Below, piece by piece: positions 16,779 to 25,251 of a stretch of DNA of 64,000 bases (its first letter is position 1; each line of letters begins with the position of its first letter). A program made the translations under genes and the position numbers. The stretch spans positions 1,613,941-1,677,940 of the forward strand of contig NZ_RQJO01000007.1 of assembly GCF_003858635.1 (NCBI RefSeq). The letters are read 5' to 3'. Source of the DNA: Larkinella rosea. Its GTDB lineage: Bacteria; Bacteroidota; Bacteroidia; Cytophagales; Spirosomataceae. The notes under the pieces were generated by a model, which saw nothing but the letters and a program-made list of their open reading frames with translations, was not told the DNA's origin and made no database searches.

Positions 16779-17984
16779 ATGAAAAAAATCTGTTTATCGG
16801 TTAGCCTGTTGCTGGGCCTCCTGCGAATGGGTCAGGCTCAGGAGGCTCCTGCCTACACAAAACGTAAATTGCAAATTCAGGAAATCAACCTGGTTTCAAG
16901 TTATTATGAACAGGGCGGCAACAATTCGGCGGTAACGGGCGGCATTGGCTCCGAATTTCTGCGGGATTACGCCCAGTCCTTCGATCTGGTTCTGAAAACA
17001 ACCGACCATCGGAACCGCCAGCACACCATTGCGTTTGATTTCAACGTCGATCACTACACCTCGGCTTCATCCGATAAAATTGATCCGCTCACGATTTCGT
17101 CCGCTTCCCGCAGTGATACGCACATCTATCCGTCCATTTCCTGGAACGTGCACGACGAAAACCGGCGCGTGACGAAAGGAATTTCGGTGGCGTATTCGAC
17201 CGAATACGATTACAAATCCTACGGCGTAAGTGTGAATTTCAGTAAGCTATCCGTTGATAATAACCGCGAACTGACGCTGAAAGCCGGTGCCTTTTTCGAT
17301 ACCTGGACGGTCATTCTACCCGCCGAACTGCGACCGGAAGGATATGGATCGGGGGCGGATGGCGACCGCGATCCGGTGGATCATAAACCGCGCAACTCCT
17401 ACAACGCCAGTTTTTCGCTCTCGCAGGTCATCAACAAGCGATTACAAGCATTTTTTACCGTCGAACCGGCTTTTCAGCAGGGCTTGTTAAGCACGCCTTT
17501 CCACCGGATTTATTTCAACGACGGGTCGGAAACCGTCGAGCGGCTACCTGGTTCACGAATGAAGCTACCGGTCGGCCTCCGCTTGCACTACTTTTGGGGT
17601 GACCGCGTCATCCTCCGAACTTTTTACCGGTATTACCTGGATAACTGGGGCATGAAAGCCCACACGATTAGCCTCGAAACTCCCATCAAACTGACGTCTT
17701 TTGTGTCGTTGAGCCCATTTTTTCGCTTCAGTAATCAGACGGCGGTGCGGTATTTTGCCCCGTATGGTACCCACGCGCCCACCGATCGATATTATACCAG
17801 CGATTATGACATTTCAGGGTTCCACAGCCAGTTTTTTGGCACCGGCCTCCGATTGGCCCCGCCAGGCGGTATACTGGGAATTAGGAACTGGCAGAGCGTT
17901 GAACTGCGATACGGTCACTACGCCCGGAGTGCCGGGTTAGGCATGCAGGCCAATAGCTTAACCTTACTGGCGAAGTTTAAGTAA
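16779..17984 (+). CDS. DUF3570 domain protein, probable outer-membrane barrel
   Basis: 401 residues with signal peptide (1-20, cut after GQAQ). The mature N-terminus has the family block QIQEINLVSSYYEQGGNNSA followed by VTGGIGSE. The rest is alternating amphipathic strands ending in TLLAKFK, with aromatic girdles typical of outer-membrane beta barrels, about 14-18 strands by eye. No plug or TonB box is seen. DUF3570 is almost always encoded with DUF4266 and ApbE in my recollection, and its role is undescribed. The simplest reading is a barrel that hosts or exports the small Cys-tailed lipoprotein. It closes the operon; the next gene is on the opposite strand. Confidence 0.85.
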   Translation: MKKICLSVSLLLGLLRMGQAQEAPAYTKRKLQIQEINLVSSYYEQGGNNSAVTGGIGSEFLRDYAQSFDLVLKTTDHRNRQHTIAFDFNVDHYTSASSDKIDPLTISSASRSDTHIYPSISWNVHDENRRVTKGISVAYSTEYDYKSYGVSVNFSKLSVDNNRELTLKAGAFFDTWTVILPAELRPEGYGSGADGDRDPVDHKPRNSYNASFSLSQVINKRLQAFFTVEPAFQQGLLSTPFHRIYFNDGSETVERLPGSRMKLPVGLRLHYFWGDRVILRTFYRYYLDNWGMKAHTISLETPIKLTSFVSLSPFFRFSNQTAVRYFAPYGTHAPTDRYYTSDYDISGFHSQFFGTGLRLAPPGGILGIRNWQSVELRYGHYARSAGLGMQANSLTLLAKFK

Positions 17985-18103
17985 AACCGGTCTTGTCAAA
18001 ATGCGGCAAGATGCCCGATAACGGAGGTTTCCTGATCAGACAAGCGTTTTTTTGATTGTCCCCTACGGGTATGGTACCTATTGTCAACGTTGTCGGTCCG
18101 CAA

Positions 18104-20557
18104 TCAGAACTCTTTCTCGCCAAACTCATTGGTTGGTAATTTAGCCGGTTTAGTGCGCTGGCGGATGGAGTAACTGAGGTTGAGCAGCAGAATGTCCCGC
18201 TCCTGGATGTAATTGGTTGTGGTATAAAAAGTCGCTCCTCGAGTTGTAATCCGCTGCTCGTTGCTGGGTAGCCAGCCCATGCCGATGTTTTGCCACTGAA
18301 ACATCACCGACAGCCGGTTTTGGGCAAAACTTTTCCTAACGGATAAATTAGGCAAAAAGAAACGCGAGTCTTCCCCCTGCGCAGTAATGCGTTGCGAAAG
18401 GTAGTTCAGATTGAACTGGAGCATCCAGGTGGAAGAAGGCTGCACGGTGGTATTGGCATTGATCGAATACACCCAGGCCTGATTGGTAAACACCACTGAA
18501 TTTTGAAAAAGCTGACCGGCTATCATCGACCGGTATACGGTGCCGCCGAGATAGAATTTCCAGTGTTTGGTAATGCTCAGGTCCGAAGTAAGCTCCAGGC
18601 CCAGTCGCCGGGCCCGACCGGCATTCGTAAATATCCGGTTCAAAATCGTATCGGCATAAACACTGTTGACCCGGTTAACAATGTTTTGCACGTTTTGATA
18701 ATACAAGGTTGCCTGCCAGGTATTCCGGCCGTGTGTGCGTGTTACAACAGCTTCGCCCAAGTCTACAAACTCGGGCAGCAAAGCGGGATCGCCCTGCTCG
18801 AGCGTTTCTGAGTGCTCGCGCTCAGGCAATGGATTAAGCGCCAAATTGCTCGTGCGCTGCACCCGTCGACTGTAGCCCGCCCGCAATTGCCAGTCGACTT
18901 CCGGTCGGTATACCACGTTCAGCGAGGGGAACAGGTTATTCAGTGTCAGGGGATAAGACTTCCCTTGCGGGCGGATATCCACTTCCCGACGGGCCGACTC
19001 GAAACGCAAACCCGCTGTGTATTCCCACGCTTTGGATTTGTGACCGTACTGCGCATAAAGACTGTGGATCTGATTGTTAATTTGAGCCTGTCCCGTAAAA
19101 GCATCAATGACCAGCAAGGGTGCTCCCCGGCCGTCCTGGTTTAGGTACCGATACGTTCCATGATCGTTTTGAAACCGGTATTGATAGCCTGCCTCAAGCC
19201 GGCCGCCCGCCAATGGCCAGCTTGCGTCAATCGTGGTCCGGATATTCCCGATCGGACGATCGGTCGTAGTGCGTGTGTATTGCAACGTATCCCGGATATC
19301 GGTAAGACGAACATTCAGGTTACGCGTAAAACCGTCCAGATAGTCATATTCATAAAGAAATCCGGTGTTTAATGTCGCTTTGTTCCTGAACGTATGATTG
19401 TAGTCGAGGTTGGCCGTTACAAACTGCCCGCGTTTCCGGACCAGATTGGCGTTAAAATAATCGATCTGACCAATCAATAAACCGGTCTGCCGATCGGTAG
19501 TGCGGTTTGTGTAGACCAGATCGGCGATGCGATCTTCGGTGCGGGAGCCATAATATAAACCCGCCGACCACACGTCCGATTTTGTGGGCGTAAAGCTCAC
19601 GGCGAGTCGATTGGTCAAGGTATAGCGATTAAAACTTCGTTCTCCCAGACTTGGAAAGCGCGTAAATCGATTGCCCAGGATGGTGTAGACATCGCCCTCA
19701 CGCCGACCCGCCACATCATTCCGCAGGTACGCTGTGCTGAAGGCCCAGTCCCAGCGGGCGGTTCGGTAGCTGAGCGATGCGTCAGTACCATATCGAACCG
19801 GGTGATGGGTATTGTCGAACGCATTCAGGCTTGGTAAACCACCCTGCAAATTGACCAGCACCGACAATCCCCGATCAGTCCCCGATTTGGTAATGATCGC
19901 AATGATTCCGGCTTTGCCGTCCGGATCAAAACGAACTGAAGGGGTCGTAATAACTTCAATAGACTCGATGGTATTGGCTGGGAGTTGATTCAGCAAGGTT
20001 CCTAAATTAGCCTGTACGGGTTTGCCATTCAGCAGGACCAAAAAACCGTTGGCTCCCCGTTGCGTGACTTCCCCTTCGGCGTTGATGCTGATCCCCGGGA
20101 GGTTACGTAACAGATCGGTCGCCGTTCCGCCCACGGCGGAGCCAAACTGGGCAGCCCGGTAGGTTTGCCGATCCGATTTTATGGTTAAATCGGATCGCTG
20201 TCCCGTCACAGTAACTTCATTTAATTGAGCATTGATGGGTTCGAGAAGTACCGTTCCCAGCTTGAGCACTTCCCCTCGTTTGAGGGTCACGGAGATTGTC
20301 CGGGGTTTGTAATTGATAAAAAATGTTTTCAACCTGTATGCACCGGGGGCCACCTGGGTGATGCGAAAAAAGCCAGCTGAATCCGAAAGCGTACCCGTTA
20401 CCGCCACTGAATCGGCCGGTCGATAGAGGGCTACACTTACGTAAGGCACGGGGCCGGCGGTAGAAGCATCAACGACGACTCCCTGGAGTTCGGCCTGTGC
20501 ACAAATGAAATGGCTGTAAATAAAGAGGAAAGCTAAAACCGGAAGTCGTTGTTTCAT
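18104..20557 (-). CDS. TonB-dependent receptor / outer-membrane beta-barrel (OMP_b-brl type)
   Basis: 817 residues. Signal peptide at 1-20 (FICAQA). A carboxypeptidase regulatory-like domain (about 23-105) ends in the usual LNEVTVTG linker. A plug domain (about 115-215) contains LLRNLPGISI and VLLNGKPV. The C-terminal barrel carries many aromatic strands. This is the shorter receptor type with an OMP_b-brl_3 barrel, common in Bacteroidota, which probably takes up a siderophore, peptide or other small substrate rather than a SusC-size glycan. No SusD partner is present. An AraC regulator lies divergently 162 bases away and is the probable regulator. Confidence 0.88.
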   Translation of the reverse strand: MKQRLPVLAFLFIYSHFICAQAELQGVVVDASTAGPVPYVSVALYRPADSVAVTGTLSDSAGFFRITQVAPGAYRLKTFFINYKPRTISVTLKRGEVLKLGTVLLEPINAQLNEVTVTGQRSDLTIKSDRQTYRAAQFGSAVGGTATDLLRNLPGISINAEGEVTQRGANGFLVLLNGKPVQANLGTLLNQLPANTIESIEVITTPSVRFDPDGKAGIIAIITKSGTDRGLSVLVNLQGGLPSLNAFDNTHHPVRYGTDASLSYRTARWDWAFSTAYLRNDVAGRREGDVYTILGNRFTRFPSLGERSFNRYTLTNRLAVSFTPTKSDVWSAGLYYGSRTEDRIADLVYTNRTTDRQTGLLIGQIDYFNANLVRKRGQFVTANLDYNHTFRNKATLNTGFLYEYDYLDGFTRNLNVRLTDIRDTLQYTRTTTDRPIGNIRTTIDASWPLAGGRLEAGYQYRFQNDHGTYRYLNQDGRGAPLLVIDAFTGQAQINNQIHSLYAQYGHKSKAWEYTAGLRFESARREVDIRPQGKSYPLTLNNLFPSLNVVYRPEVDWQLRAGYSRRVQRTSNLALNPLPEREHSETLEQGDPALLPEFVDLGEAVVTRTHGRNTWQATLYYQNVQNIVNRVNSVYADTILNRIFTNAGRARRLGLELTSDLSITKHWKFYLGGTVYRSMIAGQLFQNSVVFTNQAWVYSINANTTVQPSSTWMLQFNLNYLSQRITAQGEDSRFFLPNLSVRKSFAQNRLSVMFQWQNIGMGWLPSNEQRITTRGATFYTTTNYIQERDILLLNLSYSIRQRTKPAKLPTNEFGEKEF

Positions 20558-20675
20558 TGCAGATCACTGCTCAAATACGGGCAAAACAAACAGTAGTTTG
20601 CCTGCGTGCCCCATACGGTTACAAAGGTATTGGGGCAGAAGTAGACCATTGTGGTCATAATTTCCCTGATTTTGG

Positions 20676-20683
20676 TATTTTTG
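20676..20683 (+). promoter_or_regulatory. Bacteroidota -7 element TATTTTTG for the AraC gene
   Basis: TATTTTTG matches TAnnTTTG exactly and lies 37 bases before ATG 20720. A TTG at 20649-20651 is 24 bases upstream, slightly longer than the usual 19-20. The position supports ATG 20720 over an earlier GTG at 20651, which would be upstream of the promoter. Confidence 0.5.
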
Positions 20684-20719
20684 AAACAAAACAATCTCAA
20701 CCGTCAACTTTTCGACGCG

Positions 20720-21559
20720 ATGCTTCACACGGAACCTGCTGTTTTTCCGGTAAAGAATAAATTAGAAAATGAGCAATTATTCAAACTTTCCCGCTTCAAG
20801 GAAGTCATCAAACGAACAAAGCCGCACCGGCATGATGGTTATTTTGAATTGATTGTCTTACTGGAAGGGTCCGGTTTTCACTGGGTAGATACCAAGCTCA
20901 TGCCAATTGCTCCACCGATGGCCTTTTTTCTTTCACCGGGGCAACTTCATTGCTGGCAGTTGACGAGCGTACCGAAAGGATTTGTGGTTATGTTTCGGGC
21001 CGATTTTATCGATCCCAAACACAGTGCCGATTTGTATCCCCTGGCCCAGCAACTCGAACGTAAAAGGGAGGTTTTATTACCACAACCGGCTCCGTTTGCG
21101 GATCTTCTTACTGCTATTGAGACCGAATACCAGAATCCATCGCGGCACAGTCTGGTGATTCTGCGCGCCATGACACAAATTCTGCTGGCTCGCCTGCTGG
21201 AAGCCGATCAGCAGGAATTCGCCCCCGCCAGAACCGGGGATCTGACCTTTCGTCGATTTATTGACCTCTTGCGGCAACCCGGACATTTAGCCCATCGGGT
21301 CTTTTATTATGCCGACTTATTGGGAGTTTCTCCCCAACATTTAAATACCATCTGTCGGCGGATGCATGGCAAATCCGCCGGTGAGCTGATTACCGAGCAG
21401 ATTATCCTGGAGGGAAAGCGGCATCTTTTACACACCGATCAAAGCATTACGGAAGTTGCCGAACAATTGGGCTTTGCCGATCCTTCTCATTTCGTGAAAT
21501 ACTTTAAAAAAATAACCGGTCATACTCCTGCCTCGTTTAGAAAACTCAGCGGGTTCTGA
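20720..21559 (+). CDS. AraC family transcriptional regulator
   Basis: 279 residues. The N-terminal cupin-like sensor (about 15-150) has HRHDGYFELIVLLEG, the usual ligand pocket strand. The C-terminal double helix-turn-helix shows the first helix pair at YADLLGVSPQHLNTICRR and the AraC signature at SITEVAEQLGFADPSHFVKY followed by FKKITGHTPASFRK. An upstream in-frame GTG (20651) precedes the predicted -7 element and is rejected. Divergent from the TonB receptor, it probably activates it in response to the imported compound. It could also control itself through the 162-base shared region. Confidence 0.9.
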   Translation: MLHTEPAVFPVKNKLENEQLFKLSRFKEVIKRTKPHRHDGYFELIVLLEGSGFHWVDTKLMPIAPPMAFFLSPGQLHCWQLTSVPKGFVVMFRADFIDPKHSADLYPLAQQLERKREVLLPQPAPFADLLTAIETEYQNPSRHSLVILRAMTQILLARLLEADQQEFAPARTGDLTFRRFIDLLRQPGHLAHRVFYYADLLGVSPQHLNTICRRMHGKSAGELITEQIILEGKRHLLHTDQSITEVAEQLGFADPSHFVKYFKKITGHTPASFRKLSGF

Positions 21560-21977
21560 CGGAGCGGCTTCAGCTTACGGTCAGGCGAATTCCATGACCA
21601 CACTAATTTCCTAATGATCAAGACAACTGAGGATCGGCGAAATAGCTTCGTTCGGCAGGTTACTCCATTTTTAGTCAGTCGGTGGCCGATTGGCGGGAGG
21701 GATAAACCGCCCGGGTTTGCTTCCAGGCGGAAAACCATTTACGGAGCAGAAGCCTCGAAAGTAACCCATTCCGAGTGAATGAATTTCACTAAAAAAATGT
21801 TACCCCGTATCTTTGGCCGATGCCGGGTAAGATTGGTGCTAGGCGAGCGGGGATAAAAAACCCACGGTTTTACCTGATTCTTCCCACATCAACCTATTTA
21901 TATTTATCTGATTATCAGTCATTATCAACACAAATTACACCAGCTATCGCAAGGCTTTGAACCTTGTCAGATAAGTT
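21560..21977. other. Intergenic region upstream of mnmA
   Basis: No gene is seen. A weak GGCGG/CCGCC stem occurs near 21690-21715. The region after the promoter at 21808 has an unstructured, AT-rich leader of about 155 bases before the mnmA start. No riboswitch or RNA class was recognised. Confidence 0.4.
21808..21815 (+). promoter_or_regulatory. -7 element TATCTTTG upstream of mnmA
   Basis: Exact TAnnTTTG match. No clear TTG is present at the expected -33 distance. It would give a 5' leader of roughly 155 bases to mnmA. Confidence 0.45.
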
Positions 21978-23174
21978 ATGAGCAAGCACGGACGTATTTT
22001 GGTCGCCATGAGTGGCGGCATCGATTCTTCAGTAGCGGCAGTTATGCTGCACGAACAAGGGTACGAAGTCATTGGCATGACCATGAAAACATGGGATTAT
22101 GCCTCTTCCGGCGGTACTAAAAAGGAAACCGGCTGTTGCAGCCTCGATTCCATCAACGATGCCCGCAACATCGCCGTCAACCTCGGTTTTCCGCATTATA
22201 TTCTCGACATCCGGTCCGAATTCGGGGACTCGGTTATCGACCATTTTACCGGTGAATACCTGGAAGGCCGTACGCCCAATCCGTGCGTCCTCTGCAACAC
22301 CCACATCAAATGGGACGCCCTGCTCCGCCGGGCCGATCGCCTTGACTGTGAATCCATTGCAACGGGACACTACGCCAACATCCGGCAAATAAACGACGAA
22401 AGTTCCGCCAACGGGCGGTACGTAATTTCGAAAGGAATTGACAACCTCAAAGACCAATCGTACGTCTTGTGGGGCGTTTCGCAGGAAAGTCTGAGCCGCA
22501 CCAAGCTGCCGCTGGGGCACCTGCGGAAGTCCGAAATCCGGGCGATGGCAACCGAACGCGGTTTCACGGAGCTGGTCACCAAGGCGGAATCGTACGAAAT
22601 CTGTTTCGTGCCCGACAATGATTACCGGGGTTTTCTCAAACGGCGCGTTCCGGGCCTGGAGCAGGACGTTGCGGGTGGTAATTTTATACTGGAAGACTCC
22701 GCGTCCGGCACCCGAAAAGTGGTTGGCAAGCACGAAGGGTATCCTTTTTACACAATTGGGCAACGGAAAGGGCTGGGCATCGCCTTTGGTTACCCGGTTT
22801 TTGTAACCGATATCCGAAAAGATACCAACGAAGTAATTCTTGGAATCGATAAAGATTTGTACCGCGATGGCATGGTGGTCAGCCGGTTGAATCTCCAAAA
22901 ATACGCGGCAATTGAAAAACCGCTCGAAACCGTTACGAAGGTGCGCTACAAAGATCCGGGAACGCCCGCGGTGATTTCGCAGGAAGGAGAAAAAATCAAT
23001 GTCCTTTTCGAACAGGGCGTTTCAGCCATTGCACCGGGTCAGGCTGCCGTTTTTTACGAAGGTGATGATGTTATTGGGGGTGGCTGGATCATGAAAAGCT
23101 TCCGCCAATCGGACCCCGGAAATTCCGAAACTACGGCGTTTCCCATGCCCGCCATCCGGTCAACCGCTCGATAA
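21978..23174 (+). CDS. mnmA: tRNA-specific 2-thiouridylase MnmA
   Basis: 398 residues. It has the PP-loop ATP motif SGGIDSS near residue 13, the catalytic Cys in NPCVLCN, and the second Cys in YEICFVPD. The C-terminal barrel region reads GQRKGLGIAFGYPVFV and ends with the central MnmA fold. MnmA transfers sulfur to uridine-34 of tRNA Lys, Glu and Gln. The protein is some 30 residues longer than typical because of a Ser/Thr/Pro tail (QSDPGNSETTAFPMPAIRST) with no known role. The extra block TWDYASSGGTKKETGCCS near the N-terminus is normal for the Bacteroidota branch. The start ATG is the only one matching the family N-terminus. Confidence 0.95.
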   Translation: MSKHGRILVAMSGGIDSSVAAVMLHEQGYEVIGMTMKTWDYASSGGTKKETGCCSLDSINDARNIAVNLGFPHYILDIRSEFGDSVIDHFTGEYLEGRTPNPCVLCNTHIKWDALLRRADRLDCESIATGHYANIRQINDESSANGRYVISKGIDNLKDQSYVLWGVSQESLSRTKLPLGHLRKSEIRAMATERGFTELVTKAESYEICFVPDNDYRGFLKRRVPGLEQDVAGGNFILEDSASGTRKVVGKHEGYPFYTIGQRKGLGIAFGYPVFVTDIRKDTNEVILGIDKDLYRDGMVVSRLNLQKYAAIEKPLETVTKVRYKDPGTPAVISQEGEKINVLFEQGVSAIAPGQAAVFYEGDDVIGGGWIMKSFRQSDPGNSETTAFPMPAIRSTAR

Positions 23175-23179
23175 ATGGA

Positions 23180-23221
23180 CACCCGGTCAGCCATTCAGCA
23201 TCCAGACTAGCAGACCGGGTG
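23180..23221. terminator. Hairpin between convergent genes
   Basis: Arms CACCCGGTC (23180-23188) and GACCGGGTG (23213-23221) are perfect over 9 bases with a 24-base loop. It separates mnmA from the convergent hypothetical gene. There is no T tract, so factor-dependent termination is more likely than intrinsic. Confidence 0.45.
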
Positions 23222-23227
23222 GCTCCC

Positions 23228-24304
23228 CTAAAAGTTTGTCCACTTCAACCGAATGTAGGCTTCGGCGCGCGTTGCACCGGGCATTTGAGTCGGCGGAAAC
23301 TTGGTGATGGTTACATCATTTTCGAGGATCAATTCGCCCATTTGCGTCGCAACACCACTTTCCGGTGCGGGTTTTTTAACCTCAAATGAAAGCGTAAATT
23401 CTTTTCCGAGGGTTTCATCCAACTGCAATCCGGTTATCACCGGACCGTGGGCGTCGACTTCCGCGTTAAAATCAGAACCTGACTGGCCCCACCCAATCAG
23501 ATATCCTTTATTGACCGGATAGTTTGGCTTATGAACTCGCTTGACGATCCACCTGGCGTCATAAATCAGGAACGGACCTTCCTGTTTTTTACAATCCGTA
23601 AACGGCAATTTGATGACCGGCCCGTTTTCAACCTGGGTGGTTTCGTACAGAACCGTGCCGCTTTTCCCCAGAATCTGAAACTTAATCATTTGAAATTCAC
23701 AGGGTAACGGCCGGATCACTCCGGTTTTTACCGAACAGGCAGACGCGAGAACAGTTCCAACCGGAACCGCAATTCGAATGGCCTCGGACGGATATACTTC
23801 GATGGTGGTGGTTTTCGGAAATTTGCCGGGTTTGGATTTGTCAATCATTTTTTCAGTACGTCCGAGTTGGTATTCCAGGTGGGTTGTCGCAGCTGGAACA
23901 ATCTGGTCTGCCGGATTTGAGGCTTCGGCATTTTTGTTGATAGTTAGTTTGGAAGTTTGCAGAACCTGCGTTTTTCCATCCTTGATCATCAGCGCCTGCC
24001 GCCGGACAAACCAGTTTCCTTTCGTCGGTGGCTGCTTGATCGGATTTCCGGGTTTGAATGCCGGATCAACCTTGATTACCTCCTGATAAAATAAATTCTG
24101 AAATTCTATTTTCTTTGGATACGGCAGTGACGACGCCGTTAGGGTGGTTGTTCCAGCCGGGATTGGCAAACTACTGGTTTGTTGGCCAAAGCCTATCCAG
24201 GTAACACTGGTGATTCCGGTAGATGGCGCTTTGGGAGCCACTTTGGGATGTTTCCGAAATGAAAAAAGGCTGATAAGAAGCCAGCAATAGACCAGAGCTT
24301 TCAT
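23228..24304 (-). CDS. Exported hypothetical protein
   Basis: 358 residues from ATG 24304, which starts a signal peptide (KALVYCWLLISLFSF). An upstream in-frame start at 24364 would bury it. The mature part is rich in Thr, Pro and Lys with regular beta-type strands. It seems to hold three similar segments, each introduced by a short Ile/Val strand and Pro-Lys-x-Pro turn, the last ending EAYIRLKWTNF. Cys pairs (SACSVKTGVIRPLPC) may form a disulfide. I do not recognise the family. It is convergent with mnmA and divergent from the next membrane gene. Confidence 0.6.
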   Translation of the reverse strand: MKALVYCWLLISLFSFRKHPKVAPKAPSTGITSVTWIGFGQQTSSLPIPAGTTTLTASSLPYPKKIEFQNLFYQEVIKVDPAFKPGNPIKQPPTKGNWFVRRQALMIKDGKTQVLQTSKLTINKNAEASNPADQIVPAATTHLEYQLGRTEKMIDKSKPGKFPKTTTIEVYPSEAIRIAVPVGTVLASACSVKTGVIRPLPCEFQMIKFQILGKSGTVLYETTQVENGPVIKLPFTDCKKQEGPFLIYDARWIVKRVHKPNYPVNKGYLIGWGQSGSDFNAEVDAHGPVITGLQLDETLGKEFTLSFEVKKPAPESGVATQMGELILENDVTITKFPPTQMPGATRAEAYIRLKWTNF

Positions 24305-24664
24305 GTGCGCAAGTGAAATAAATCGATTTGATCGTATCAGCACAAGAAAGGCATTTCGGCCCATATACGTTCGTAAACCGTTTATTTAACGGTCATTTTA
24401 TTGAGTCTTCGGAAATTGGCCGACTGTCGATCACCGTGCGCTTCGGCCAAGCAGGCTCGAATGATAGATCAACACCAAGCCCCCAATTACTATTCTGCAT
24501 CAGCCGTTTGTCAGACTCCCGATGTCTTACCAAACAAAAAGCCCGCCGATTGGTTAGCCAAATACGCTGGTTTAATAACTTGCCTATTCAGGATGGAATG
24601 AACGTAGAAATCGTGCAACTTTGTCGGTCGACAGCGCGGTTTTTAACCAAAGAAAATTCAATTC
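24305..24664. other. Intergenic region with no supported feature
   Basis: A long open frame crosses this gap on the plus strand from 24328 and runs into the next gene in another frame. Its product is Arg/Ser/Phe-rich and looks like chance. I see no promoter match, repeat or RNA. Confidence 0.35.
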
Positions 24665-25189
24665 ATGCTATATCTGATCTGGACTTTGGTGAACATTGGC
24701 TTATTTGTTTATTTCATTTTTCTTTGCGCCCAATCCGCCAGATTGCTGAAAGAGAAAACCGGGTTTTACGCATCCGTCATTTTTGTTTTTGGACTTGTAT
24801 CCTTAGCAGTCAATTCAGGCAGAAAGACATCTATTTTCAAAGGAAATCCCGATGAGCGTACCTGGAAATTGGTTGAGAAAAAGGAAATCATACCAAATTC
24901 GATCCGGTTTTCCGAGCAGGCAATTGACGATAATATGTTATTTAGCATTCTATTGAGAGTCGAAAACGGAACAGAAAAAACGACTGCGAAAACCATTCCG
25001 GTTGAAGCCCATTCATTTGTTATCGGATCCATTACCGGATATCAATGGGAACCGACTCTCATTTCGGTAAACGCAACAAATGGCGCGAATTATGCGTATA
25101 GGGTCATAGGTATACTACACTGGAAATTACTGGGAATCAGTTTGTATTCGCAGCCTAAAATGTACGCTGGTATTGTCGGAATGAAGTGA
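24665..25189 (+). CDS. Hypothetical two-helix membrane protein
   Basis: 174 residues. The N-terminal TM1 (about 2-23, LIWTLVNIGLFVYFIFL) and TM2 (about 35-50, YASVIFVFGLVSLAV) are followed by a mixed beta-rich domain of about 120 residues with no recognised motif. The coding strand is lower in G+C than its neighbours, which could mean transfer or relaxed selection. The reading frame is preferred over the overlapping 24328-24855 frame because it makes a coherent membrane protein. Function unknown. Confidence 0.6.
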   Translation: MLYLIWTLVNIGLFVYFIFLCAQSARLLKEKTGFYASVIFVFGLVSLAVNSGRKTSIFKGNPDERTWKLVEKKEIIPNSIRFSEQAIDDNMLFSILLRVENGTEKTTAKTIPVEAHSFVIGSITGYQWEPTLISVNATNGANYAYRVIGILHWKLLGISLYSQPKMYAGIVGMK

Positions 25190-25251
25190 AGAATCGCTGC
25201 GGATTAATGAAACGGGAAAAGTGGATATCGATTGCCTAATTTGAATGATCT

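Noticed and set aside
21816-21977. Possible riboswitch or RNA element in the mnmA leader
   Set aside because: No conserved stem set was seen, and the leader is mostly AT-rich and unstructured.
22029-22898. 289-codon open frame on the minus strand inside mnmA
   Set aside because: It is the antisense shadow of a clearly conserved gene, mnmA, with no motif of its own.
24328-24855. Open frame of 175 codons overlapping the hypothetical membrane gene
   Set aside because: Its product is Arg/Ser/Phe-rich with no recognisable fold and it overlaps the better membrane protein frame 24665-25189.
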